This document shows positions 42,000 to 50,198 of a stretch of 64,000 nt of DNA, in pieces. Within the stretch, counting starts at the first letter, position 1. The number at the start of each line of letters is the position of its first letter. The notes below the pieces were generated by a model, which did no database searches, was not told the origin of the DNA, and saw only the letters and a program-made list of their open reading frames with translations. This DNA is from JAICKN01 sp036489565 (lineage in GTDB: Bacteria; Acidobacteriota; Terriglobia; Terriglobales; Acidobacteriaceae), in assembly GCA_036489565.1 (NCBI GenBank), contig DASXFN010000033.1:1-64000 (forward strand). Reading direction: 5' to 3'. The translations under genes were made by a program, and so were the position numbers.

Positions 42000-43070
42000 T
42001 TGAAAATCAATTCGCGTCTTTTTAGCGGATTATTGCCGCTAATTCTCGCAGTGTTCATTGCTGGGTGGACGGGTTGCAGTTCCAAGTCCACTGGCGGCTC
42101 CGTGGTTGCCACTGTGGATGGACACAAAATTTATCGCTCCGATCTCGATAAGTATTATGAGAACCAGGCCGCGAGCTCCAATCAGCAACCGGTGGGCGAG
42201 CAGGCCACCAGCATGCGCTTGAGCATCCTGCGCGAACTCATTGACAACGAGATACTGATGCACCGCGCGGAAAAGCTGGGGCTGTTGGCGACCGACGATG
42301 AGGTTGAGCGCAAGCTGAATGAAATCAAATCTCCCTACAGCAATGAACAATTCCAGAAGCATCTAGATGAACGTAAGTTGACGCTGGATGATTTGAAGCG
42401 TGATTTGCGCCGTTCTTTGACGGTGGACAAGGTTCTGAACAAAGAAATTACGTCAAAGATAAATGTGTCGGACCAGGACATTACGAACTACTACAACAAC
42501 CACAAGGCTGAATTCAATTTGATTGAGCCGCAATATCACATCGCTCAAATCGTGGTTACCACATCTCCTTCCACCGATGTCCACAACCTGAAAAATGACA
42601 AGGCCCAGAACGAGGCGGAAGCGCGCCGAAAAATTCAGGTGATCAAGGGTCACCTGGACAACGGGGATGATTTCGCCACTCTGGCGATGAATTATTCGGA
42701 AGATGCCGATACAGCCACCAATGGCGGCGATCTGGGTTTTGCCCCGGAGTCTTCCTTGAAGAACACCGACGCCAGCAACCGCGATGCAGTCATGAAGTTG
42801 AAGCCGGGACAATTTAGCGACGTGATTCAGATCGTGAATCCCATTACCAAGCAATTTATCGGCTTCCGTATTGTGAAACTCTTGGCGAAAGAGCCCGCCG
42901 GCCAACGCGAATTGTCTGATCCGCGCGTGCAGCAGGCGATTCATGAACAGCTTCGCCAGCGCCGCGAGCAGCTTTTGAAGTCTGCCTATTATGAAATGCT
43001 GCGTGACCAGGCCAAGGTCGAGAACTATTACGCCGAGCAGATAACGGAGAGCAATGGCACTTTGCAGTAG
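42000..43070 (+). CDS. SurA/PrsA-type peptidyl-prolyl isomerase, exported lipoprotein-like
   Basis: A 356-residue protein. The start is TTG at 42000, chosen because GGGGAGG lies 4-5 bases before it; ATG at 41928 would add 24 residues before the signal. The signal ends near WTGC, a weak lipobox. The N-terminal chaperone domain (about 40-170) is helical, with RLSILRELIDNEILMHRAEKLG. The parvulin domain (about 180-300) contains YHIAQIVVTT and GGDLGFAPESSL. The likely role is folding outer membrane proteins, which fits its place after lptD. Confidence 0.87.
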   Translation: MKINSRLFSGLLPLILAVFIAGWTGCSSKSTGGSVVATVDGHKIYRSDLDKYYENQAASSNQQPVGEQATSMRLSILRELIDNEILMHRAEKLGLLATDDEVERKLNEIKSPYSNEQFQKHLDERKLTLDDLKRDLRRSLTVDKVLNKEITSKINVSDQDITNYYNNHKAEFNLIEPQYHIAQIVVTTSPSTDVHNLKNDKAQNEAEARRKIQVIKGHLDNGDDFATLAMNYSEDADTATNGGDLGFAPESSLKNTDASNRDAVMKLKPGQFSDVIQIVNPITKQFIGFRIVKLLAKEPAGQRELSDPRVQQAIHEQLRQRREQLLKSAYYEMLRDQAKVENYYAEQITESNGTLQ

Positions 43071-43101
43071 CGCCACGTATTTTTCCGGAACTGAACTCCG
43101 G

Positions 43102-43611
43102 TTATTCGATTACTGCCAGCAAATCACCTGCGTTTACTGATGCCCCGCTCTGTACCGCGATCTTCTGGATGCGGCCTTTCTTGGGAGATTTGATCTCGTT
43201 TTGCATCTTCATCGCCTCAATTACGATAATTCCTTGTCCGGCCTCTACTTCGCTCGATTCACCGACCAATACCCGGACAACTTTCCCAGGCATGGGGGCA
43301 ATCAATTTGCGCGGCCCAGCTTCCGATTCTGAACGCTTTTTGCGGCCACGGAAGGAACGCGGGTCGCTCACTTCCACTGGGTAGGACTCGCCATCTATCC
43401 AGATTCGAACCCCGTCGGAAGAACTCTCCCGCCGAGTCTCAAAAGATTTGCCCTTGTAGATGAGGGAGATTGTGTCGGGGCCAACAAAAGCAACGTCCAG
43501 TGGAACGTCCACGGCCATTTTGTCTTTGCCTAAACGACACTGCCAACGACCGCCTATTTGCGCAAGCTCCAAAGGGAGGGTCTGACCGTTGATTGTCACT
43601 TCATAGAGCAT
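43102..43611 (-). CDS. Biotin carboxyl carrier domain protein
   Basis: A 169-residue protein. The C-terminal 75 residues form the biotinyl domain with the lysine in VIEAMKMQNEI (about 133-143) and APMPGKVVRVLV. The N-terminal 95 residues carry an IgG-fold-like region found in the alpha subunits of propionyl- or methylcrotonyl-CoA carboxylases. It lies nine bases after accC, so the two are co-transcribed. Carboxyltransferase subunits are not nearby; acetyl-CoA or propionyl-CoA could be the acceptor. Confidence 0.87.
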   Translation of the reverse strand: MLYEVTINGQTLPLELAQIGGRWQCRLGKDKMAVDVPLDVAFVGPDTISLIYKGKSFETRRESSSDGVRIWIDGESYPVEVSDPRSFRGRKKRSESEAGPRKLIAPMPGKVVRVLVGESSEVEAGQGIIVIEAMKMQNEIKSPKKGRIQKIAVQSGASVNAGDLLAVIE

Positions 43612-43620
43612 AAAATTGCT

Positions 43621-45141
43621 TTACTGCAATGCCTCTTGTCGGGCCGTGGATTTCCAGTTGGTAGTGTTCTTTGCTTCCTGAATTTCCTGCTGCGTTCCGC
43701 TGCTGCTGGAAGAACGCTGCTCAAGTGCGACAAACAACGCCGCGGCAATGGCCGCAGGCTCGACATTAGAAATGTCCGGCGGTGTCTTCTGAAGTCCATT
43801 CAGATATGAAGTGTTCAAGTCTCCGGCAATGAAACGGGGATCGGCCAGGATGTCGCGGAACAGCGTGAGGTTCGTTTTTATCCCGCCCACGAAATATTCC
43901 TGAATAGCGCGCCGCAATCGCGCAATTGCCTGTGCCCGGTCTGAGCCAAAACCAATCAGCTTGGCGAGCAGCGGATCATACTCGATCGGAACACGCCAAC
44001 CCTCGTACACGCCGCTATCGACGCGCACTCCCGGCCCGGCAGGTTCCTGAAGATTTTGTATGAGGCCCGGGCTGGGCATGAAATTGTTCTCCGAATCTTC
44101 GGCATAAATGCGGCATTCGATGGCATGCCCGCGGAGCTGAACGTCTTTTTGCTCGAACGAAAGCGTCTCACCCTGCGCGATTCGAATTTGCCAGTGCACC
44201 AAATCTAATCCAGTCACTAATTCCGTGACAGGATGTTCCACCTGCAGCCGCGTGTTCATCTCCAGAAAGTAAAAGTTCTTGTCACCATCCACAAGAAACT
44301 CGATCGTGCCCGCATTGGTGTAGCCGGAAGCCTGTGCCACTCGCACTGCGGTTTCTCCCATACGCCGTCGCATATCTTCATCAACAAGGGGCGACGGAGC
44401 TTCTTCCAAAACTTTCTGGTGCCGTCTTTGGATGGAGCACTCACGCTCTCCCAGATAGAGGGTATGTCCGTGCTCGTCGGCCAAAATCTGCATCTCGATA
44501 TGCCGGGGATTGATGATCGCTTTCTCGATGTAAACCGCGCTATCGCCGAAGGCGCGTAACGCTTCACTCTGCGCTGCTTCAAGCGCGGATCTCAAGTCTC
44601 CGGGCGCATGAACCAGTCGCATGCCTTTTCCTCCTCCCCCGGCAGCCGCCTTTAGCATGACGGGATAGCCAACCTTGGCCGCGATTACAGTCGCCTCTTC
44701 GGGCGACTGCACCGCGTTGGCTGTGCCCGGAACAATGGGCACGCGAGCGCGCTCCATGGCCTGGCGGGCCGCCGTCTTAGATCCCATTTGGCGCATGGAT
44801 TGTGGGGAAGGGCCGATGAACTTTACTCCAGCATCCGCGCAGGCCTGCGCGAATTTTTCATTTTCAGAGAGGAAGCCGTAGCCGGGATGGATGGCGTCCG
44901 CGCCGCTCCGTTTTGCGGCGTCAAGAATGCGATCAATGTTCAAATAGGATTCTGAAGCCGCGGCGGGCCCGATCAAGTATGCTTCATCGGCCCTGCGGAC
45001 GTGCAGCGCTGTCCGGTCCACTTCCGAATAGACCGCGACGGGCTGGATCCCCATCTCGCGGCAAGCCCGGATGACTCGCAGAGCAATTTCACCGCGGTTG
45101 GCAATCAGGATTTTCTTGAAATTTCCGCGCTTGCTGGACAC
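43621..45141 (-). CDS. accC: Biotin carboxylase subunit
   Basis: A 506-residue ATP-grasp enzyme that carboxylates biotin on its carrier. KILIANRGEIALRVIRAC opens the N-domain, AAAGGGGKGMRLV (about 170-182) is the ATP-binding glycine loop, and FLEMNTRLQVEHPVTE (about 283-298) is the catalytic block. ECRIYAEDSENNFMPSPG follows. The last 50 residues are an extra tail (Ser-rich, EQRSSSSSGTQQ) beyond the normal 450. The start is GTG, with TAGAAT eight bases upstream. It is encoded with the carrier gene downstream. Confidence 0.92.
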   Translation of the reverse strand: MSSKRGNFKKILIANRGEIALRVIRACREMGIQPVAVYSEVDRTALHVRRADEAYLIGPAAASESYLNIDRILDAAKRSGADAIHPGYGFLSENEKFAQACADAGVKFIGPSPQSMRQMGSKTAARQAMERARVPIVPGTANAVQSPEEATVIAAKVGYPVMLKAAAGGGGKGMRLVHAPGDLRSALEAAQSEALRAFGDSAVYIEKAIINPRHIEMQILADEHGHTLYLGERECSIQRRHQKVLEEAPSPLVDEDMRRRMGETAVRVAQASGYTNAGTIEFLVDGDKNFYFLEMNTRLQVEHPVTELVTGLDLVHWQIRIAQGETLSFEQKDVQLRGHAIECRIYAEDSENNFMPSPGLIQNLQEPAGPGVRVDSGVYEGWRVPIEYDPLLAKLIGFGSDRAQAIARLRRAIQEYFVGGIKTNLTLFRDILADPRFIAGDLNTSYLNGLQKTPPDISNVEPAAIAAALFVALEQRSSSSSGTQQEIQEAKNTTNWKSTARQEALQ

Positions 45142-45238
45142 AAGCCTAAATTCTACCGGGGAGATTCAGACAAAGAGAAACAAAAAACAAAGGCCTCATC
45201 CGGGGAAGCGATGAGGCCTGGAATCAAAACGCCGGTAA

Positions 45239-46075
45239 TTATTGCGTCGGTTGTTGTTTGCTGTTCCCCTGATTGTCAAGCACGATGCCCTGGTTCTGCG
45301 GCTGCTTGGCGGCTTTGGCTTTCTTGGTGGCCATTGTCTTGTCCACCCAATCATCGGCGGTTTTCAGGTCTGCCGCGCGCGCATCCGGCTCGCTGCATTC
45401 AAGATCAGCTTTTTCGCGATACATCAGGTTCATGTAGGCCATTGCATCATCGTAATCGGGACGAAGCTGGATGGCTTTATTCAGAACGTCAATGCCATCC
45501 TGAATGTTTGCCCAATTCTGCTCTTTTAGGGTGTCGCAAACCTTCTTGTCCTTGAGAGGCTCATCCGGCTTCAGTTGAAGTTCGGCCCGAGCTTTCATGC
45601 GCGGCTGGTAGGATTCCGTCCAATCAATCACGCCGACGGAATAGTACGGTTCCGCGTCGTTGGGATCCATTTGCGCCGCTTTCAGGTAATACTCCTTGGA
45701 CTTGTCGAACTTGTGCATATTCAAGTACAAATATGCAATTCCTTTGACGCTGTTAATGTTTTTCGGGTCTTGATCCAGAACGGCCTTATAGGCGTCAATG
45801 GCCTGTTCCGCGTTGCGGTTGTTCTCAGGCGTGTCAACGTCGGGAATGTATTGCTGCGCAAAGGCGGTTGCCAGGTACAACTTGGCATTCAAAAGTTGGG
45901 GATCAAAGTGTACGGCGTTCTGGAAGTGATCAATGGCTTCTTCGTACTTCGCGTTCTTGTAAGACGCCACTCCCTTGTTGAGCTGGTCTCGTGCCCGCAG
46001 CTTGTCGCAGCCGACGGTCGCCAGCATCAGTAACCCAGCCGCCATGAGCACGGTCAATCGCGCAGTTCTAGTCAT
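45239..46075 (-). CDS. TPR lipoprotein
   Basis: A 278-residue protein with a lipoprotein signal ending at TVGC (about residue 23). Four to five tetratricopeptide units follow: YKNAKYEEAIDHFQNAVHFDPQ, AIDAYKAVLDQDPKNINSVKG, SKEYYLKAAQMDPNDAEPYY and GIDVLNKAIQLRPDYDDAMAY. The last 40 residues are Lys/Gln-rich. It probably scaffolds envelope proteins. The ATG at 46075 is chosen because a signal peptide begins there. It follows the ExbB-ExbD genes on the same strand and may assist them. Confidence 0.82.
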   Translation of the reverse strand: MTRTARLTVLMAAGLLMLATVGCDKLRARDQLNKGVASYKNAKYEEAIDHFQNAVHFDPQLLNAKLYLATAFAQQYIPDVDTPENNRNAEQAIDAYKAVLDQDPKNINSVKGIAYLYLNMHKFDKSKEYYLKAAQMDPNDAEPYYSVGVIDWTESYQPRMKARAELQLKPDEPLKDKKVCDTLKEQNWANIQDGIDVLNKAIQLRPDYDDAMAYMNLMYREKADLECSEPDARAADLKTADDWVDKTMATKKAKAAKQPQNQGIVLDNQGNSKQQPTQ

Positions 46076-46151
46076 CTTAATTTGAATTCCCCCTCGCCCC
46101 TCGGGACTTGTGCGGCCCACAGAAGAGTAGCGATTCCTGTAATTTATTTCT

Positions 46152-46595
46152 CTATTGCCCAGATTCAATCTTGGCCGTAATCAGTCCAACTTTATCCACG
46201 CCAGCGGCGTGCGCAATGTCAATAACGTAAGCCACATCGGCAAAGGGAATATTATCATCGCCCTTCACGAACATCACTTTCTCCGCGCGCGTCTTGAAAA
46301 TGTCGGTCAAGCGGTCCTGTAAGCCGGTCCAGGCGACGTCATCCTGATTGATTTTCAAATTCGGCTGCCTGCCGGCTCCCGTATCCATGACCTGTACGAC
46401 AATCGTACGTTGGTCCGGGGGAGGGTTTTTGGGCGCATTCGGTGGTGGCGGCTGCGGTACCAGCGCGTCCAATCCGTGAGACACAACCGGAGTGATGACC
46501 ATGAAAATGATCAGAAGCACCAGCAGCACGTCAATCAGCGGCGTAACGTTAATATTTGCACTTTGGCCCCCGCCGGAGCCCGCCGTCATACCCAT
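46152..46595 (-). CDS. exbD: ExbD/TolR-family protein, second copy
   Basis: A 147-residue protein with one N-terminal membrane helix (INVTPLIDVLLVLLIIFMV), including the conserved proton-channel Asp (IDVL). The periplasmic domain follows, including the Pro-rich QPPPPNAPKNPPP. The ATG at 46595 is preferred, with AGGAG eight bases upstream; an upstream start would overlap the first exbD. It shares the helix pattern with the first copy but has a different periplasmic part, so the two may form a mixed dimer or serve different partners. Confidence 0.87.
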   Translation of the reverse strand: MGMTAGSGGGQSANINVTPLIDVLLVLLIIFMVITPVVSHGLDALVPQPPPPNAPKNPPPDQRTIVVQVMDTGAGRQPNLKINQDDVAWTGLQDRLTDIFKTRAEKVMFVKGDDNIPFADVAYVIDIAHAAGVDKVGLITAKIESGQ

Positions 46596-46614
46596 AATAG
46601 AATCTCCTAGATTC

Positions 46615-47097
46615 TTACTGTCCTTGCGCACTCAGCGCAGGCAGCGGCTTCGGCGCTAAAGGCGAAGCTGCCGGGTTCTCTTGTCTTTGATCGGTCAATA
46701 ATCCCAATTGGTCCACTCCAGCCGACCGGATTGCGTCCACAATTTCCACGACGTCTTTATATTTCGCGCGAGCATCCGCGCGCACGAATACGCGCTTGTC
46801 CGCCTGGTTTGCAAGGCGGTCCTTCACCGCGTCGGTGATTTTATCCGGAGATGTTCTCTCCCTGCCGAGGAATACATACCCATTACGCGTAATGGCGACC
46901 ACAACTGCAGTGTCCTTGTCCGCGTCCGGCATCTGCTGGGGATTATTCACTTTGGTCAAATCCACGCTGATGTCTTTCTGCAACATCGGGGTGACCACCA
47001 TGAAAATGATCAGCAACACCAGCATCACATCCACCATGGGAGTGACGTTGATGTCGGAAGTGACTTTTCTACCTTCGTTTCGTACTACGATTCCCAT
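46615..47097 (-). CDS. exbD: ExbD/TolR-family protein, first copy
   Basis: A 160-residue protein. SDINVTPMVDVMLVLLIIFMVV (about residues 14-35) is the membrane helix with the channel Asp in VDVM. The periplasmic domain ends in KYKDVVEIVDAIRSAGVDQLGLLT, the conserved TolR/ExbD fold. With ExbB it converts the proton gradient into force on TonB. The last 20 residues are Pro/Ala-rich. It lies between the exbB and second exbD genes. Confidence 0.9.
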   Translation of the reverse strand: MGIVVRNEGRKVTSDINVTPMVDVMLVLLIIFMVVTPMLQKDISVDLTKVNNPQQMPDADKDTAVVVAITRNGYVFLGRERTSPDKITDAVKDRLANQADKRVFVRADARAKYKDVVEIVDAIRSAGVDQLGLLTDQRQENPAASPLAPKPLPALSAQGQ

Positions 47098-47228
47098 GTT
47101 TCATCTCCCGCGAATCAGGCGATCCAAGCTTGCTCTGCTTAAGTCAGGCCTTTGTCAAGCGCCGGGGACAACCCCGGCGCTTGAACCGGCAAACTCATGC
47201 ATGTTTTCGCCAACTCGCTGCGACTAAC

Positions 47229-47990
47229 CTACCGTCGGACTGCTGCTCCACGGCGCTTCAGGAAGTAATCAATCAATTCGCTCGAGGAATTATCCATTTC
47301 CACGTCGAATGCTTCCACACGTCCGGTGAGGTAATTGAACATCATGACAGCGGGGATAGCCACGAGCAGACCAAATGCCGTGGTCACCAAGGCTTCCGCG
47401 ATACCGCCAGCGACCGCGCTGATGCCGGGAGCGTGCTGCGTGGACATTTCCTGAAAGGCGTGCAAAATGCCCATGACCGTGCCGAACAGTCCCACGAACG
47501 GGGCCGTCGAGCCGATTGTCGCCAGTCCGCCGAGTCCGCGCTTCAGTTCCGCGTGGACAATGGCTTCCGTGCGCTCCAGAGCGCGGCGCGATGCCTCGAT
47601 TGTTTCGCCGGGGATCTCTCCGCTCTCCTGATGAGCGCGGAACTCCATTAAGCCAGCAGTGACAACTTTGGCCAGGTGGCTCTTCTTGTTGCGCTCCGCG
47701 ACTTTAATGGCTTCATCAATTTTGCCATCGCGCAGGGCGCCCGCCACTGCCGGAGCAAAGGAGCGAGACTGCTTGCGAGCGGAGTTAAATGCCATCCAGC
47801 GGTCAATCATTACGGCAATTGACCAGCCTGACATGACGAATAGTACGAGTACCACTGCCTTGGCCACCCATCCCATGCTGTGCCACATGGAAATCGGGTC
47901 CCAAGAAACTGTGCCGCCGCTGTCTTGAAAGAGCCAGACTGCAGCAGTATTAATGTGAGTTACGGCCATCGTTGCAAAATTGGCTAACAT
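47229..47990 (-). CDS. exbB: MotA/TolQ/ExbB proton channel protein
   Basis: A 253-residue inner membrane protein. The first membrane helix is AKAVVLVLFVMSGWSIAVMI (about 43-62). The conserved C-terminal pair contains GLGGLATIGSTAPFVGLFGTVMGILHAF and AEALVTTAFGLLVAIPAVMMFNYL. It forms the pentameric channel around the ExbD helices. It lies between tonB and the two exbD genes, so the four form an energising unit for outer membrane transport. Confidence 0.92.
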   Translation of the reverse strand: MLANFATMAVTHINTAAVWLFQDSGGTVSWDPISMWHSMGWVAKAVVLVLFVMSGWSIAVMIDRWMAFNSARKQSRSFAPAVAGALRDGKIDEAIKVAERNKKSHLAKVVTAGLMEFRAHQESGEIPGETIEASRRALERTEAIVHAELKRGLGGLATIGSTAPFVGLFGTVMGILHAFQEMSTQHAPGISAVAGGIAEALVTTAFGLLVAIPAVMMFNYLTGRVEAFDVEMDNSSSELIDYFLKRRGAAVRR

Positions 47991-48117
47991 GAGTCGTTAT
48001 TTCCTCCTCGGAACTTTCTATCGCTTACAAAATTGGTCATGCCGCGGGTACGCATGGAGAGCAAACAGACCCGCACTATGTATTGATGCAAACTCTCTAC
48101 TGCTCGCGGTAAGACAT

Positions 48118-48843
48118 CTATCCGCCCAACGAAAAAATCACCGTGACCTGCGTATCCACCACAACAGGCTCGCCATTCAAGAGATAAGGCCGGTACTTCC
48201 ACTGCTTCACCGCATCAATTGCTGCTTGCCGCAGCAGAGGCGGGCCGCCGAGCACGTGCAAATTGACCACGTCGCCTTCTTTGCTGATCTCTGCTTCAAG
48301 AATCACGCTTCCTGAAATGTGCGCGGTCCGCGCAATACCCGGATATTGCGGCGTCACTTTGCGGATCAAGTTTCCCGTGGAGACGCCCGAAGATACCCGA
48401 ATTCTCTGCGGTGCGGCAACCGTCGGCGCCTTAATATTGGTTGAGCTTAGGATTCCGCCAATTACTCCACCCGGCGATCCACCACCAGTTCCACCAACAA
48501 CTCCTCCCATTGCTCCCATGGAAGGCGGAGCCGCATCTTCCTTGATCATCTGCACTTTTTGAGGAATCCTTGTAGGAGTGCGGAGTTGGTTATTTACGAT
48601 GTCGGTCTGCACCTGATGAACAATATGCACGGGCGCCGCTGGCGGTGGAGGAGGCGGAGGAGGGGGAGGCGGCGCGACTAGAAATGTCGTTAATTGCTGC
48701 TTGGGCAACGCTTCCGTGATCAAAAGCGGAATCAGGACCAGGATGCCAACCAATATGGCCTGCAATCCAAAAGAAATTGCTGCTGTCCTGCCACGATTCG
48801 TTCTGAGTCTGTTACCCGATTCTATAAGGCTGTCTTCAAACAT
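48118..48843 (-). CDS. tonB: TonB-family energy transducer
   Basis: A 241-residue protein. An N-terminal membrane anchor (about 24-45) is followed by a run of 11 prolines (about 58-68), the usual flexible spacer. A Gly-rich linker leads to the C-terminal TonB domain (about 155-241), with VTPQYPGIARTAHISGSVIL and QWKYRPYLLNGEPV. It carries energy to outer membrane receptors. GGAG lies six bases before the ATG. No TonB-dependent receptor is in the window. Confidence 0.9.
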   Translation of the reverse strand: MFEDSLIESGNRLRTNRGRTAAISFGLQAILVGILVLIPLLITEALPKQQLTTFLVAPPPPPPPPPPPAAPVHIVHQVQTDIVNNQLRTPTRIPQKVQMIKEDAAPPSMGAMGGVVGGTGGGSPGGVIGGILSSTNIKAPTVAAPQRIRVSSGVSTGNLIRKVTPQYPGIARTAHISGSVILEAEISKEGDVVNLHVLGGPPLLRQAAIDAVKQWKYRPYLLNGEPVVVDTQVTVIFSLGG

Positions 48844-48937
48844 AGGCTTCTCCTACCTGGACCCTACGTACGCTTAGACACCACCTGCCGACCGCTTGTT
48901 CCCAAATAAATCTCCCAATAAATATGGGACGGGAACG

Positions 48938-50140
48938 CTAAACCTTGGCCTTCTCCGGGCTCTGTTTGCCAGCCTTTGCTACAGACATCCCGGGCGTTTT
49001 GCCATGCTGCGACCGCCAATCCTGGTATGCGACCAAAATGGGCGCCGCGATGGCGATTGACGAATACGTCCCAATTAAGATGCCGATTACGAGGGCGAAG
49101 GAGAACCCATTTAACACTTCTCCGCCAAACAGATAGAGCGCGAGGACTGTCAGAAAGGTCAATCCGGCGGTCAAGACCGTCCGGCTCAGGGTTTGATTAA
49201 TACTTCGATTGACGATCTCGGACAGCTTTTCCCGCCGCATCAGCTTCAAATTCTCGCGGATGCGGTCAAAAACTACGATGGTGTCGTTATTCGAATAACC
49301 TACCAGCGTCAAAATTGCAGCAATCACGGTAAGCGATATGTCCTTATTCGTCAATGAAAATGCGCCAACCGTGATGAGCGTATCGTGAAATACGGTCACG
49401 ACCGCCGCAACCCCGTAAATCCACTCAAAGCGGAAGGCCAGGTAAATCAGCATTCCGAGCAGGGAATAGAGCACCGCGCGGATGGCCTGTCCTTTAAGTT
49501 GGCTGCCCACCTGGGGCCCGACAATGGCTACTGAGACCACATGAAAATCCGATAGGAAAAACCCATCCGGCAAGGAAGCTAAAACCGCAGGCTCCACGTT
49601 TCCTTTTAGCTCATCCAGCGAATTAAGAAGGCCATCTTTTACTTTGTCCCGATAGTTGACGATGGCCTGGGCCTGAGTGGTGTAAAGCTCTTTGGCATTC
49701 GTTCCCGCGTGCAGGGGGTCCTTATCCAATAAATAATTTTGTAATGCCAGGGGGCTGGCATTGTTCAAGTCCTGTTTTCCGGCGGGAACATTGCTCTGCA
49801 GAGCGCTGATAATTGTATTTTTGCCGCGATCCAGCGCTTGTTCGTTGGTTTCCTGAATGGGCAAGTCAATCAGTTCTTCATTGGTGCTCGCCGGTTCCAG
49901 AGGCTGAAGCTTTACGTCATGGAGGCCGGCACGATCCATGGCGGCGCGGATTGCTTTGTCATTGGGCGTGGAGGCGAACTTGACCTCGACCACGGTGCCG
50001 CCGCGGAAATCGATACCTAGCGGAATGCCGTGCCAAAAAAAGATGGATAGCAGGCCCGAGATGCTAAAGATCAAGGAGAAGGCAATGAAATACCACTTCT
50101 TGCCCAGAAAATCGACGTTCGGATTGTGAAAAAATTCCAC
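48938..50140 (-). CDS. secF: Protein translocase subunit SecF, enlarged
   Basis: A 400-residue protein, against about 300-320 in most bacteria. The first helix is followed by IPLGIDFRGGTVVEVKF. The periplasmic P4-type domain carries an extra stretch of about 90 residues (about 95-190) before VVSVAIVGPQVGSQLKGQA. The five-helix membrane core with YSNNDTIVVFDRIREN is intact. With SecD it drives late export steps with the proton gradient. It lies 58 bases after secD in the same operon. Confidence 0.93.
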   Translation of the reverse strand: MEFFHNPNVDFLGKKWYFIAFSLIFSISGLLSIFFWHGIPLGIDFRGGTVVEVKFASTPNDKAIRAAMDRAGLHDVKLQPLEPASTNEELIDLPIQETNEQALDRGKNTIISALQSNVPAGKQDLNNASPLALQNYLLDKDPLHAGTNAKELYTTQAQAIVNYRDKVKDGLLNSLDELKGNVEPAVLASLPDGFFLSDFHVVSVAIVGPQVGSQLKGQAIRAVLYSLLGMLIYLAFRFEWIYGVAAVVTVFHDTLITVGAFSLTNKDISLTVIAAILTLVGYSNNDTIVVFDRIRENLKLMRREKLSEIVNRSINQTLSRTVLTAGLTFLTVLALYLFGGEVLNGFSFALVIGILIGTYSSIAIAAPILVAYQDWRSQHGKTPGMSVAKAGKQSPEKAKV

Positions 50141-50198
50141 GCTGCCTCTAACCCTTCAGGAACTTAAAAGCTTGTAAAAAAACGACCTCTGCAATCTG

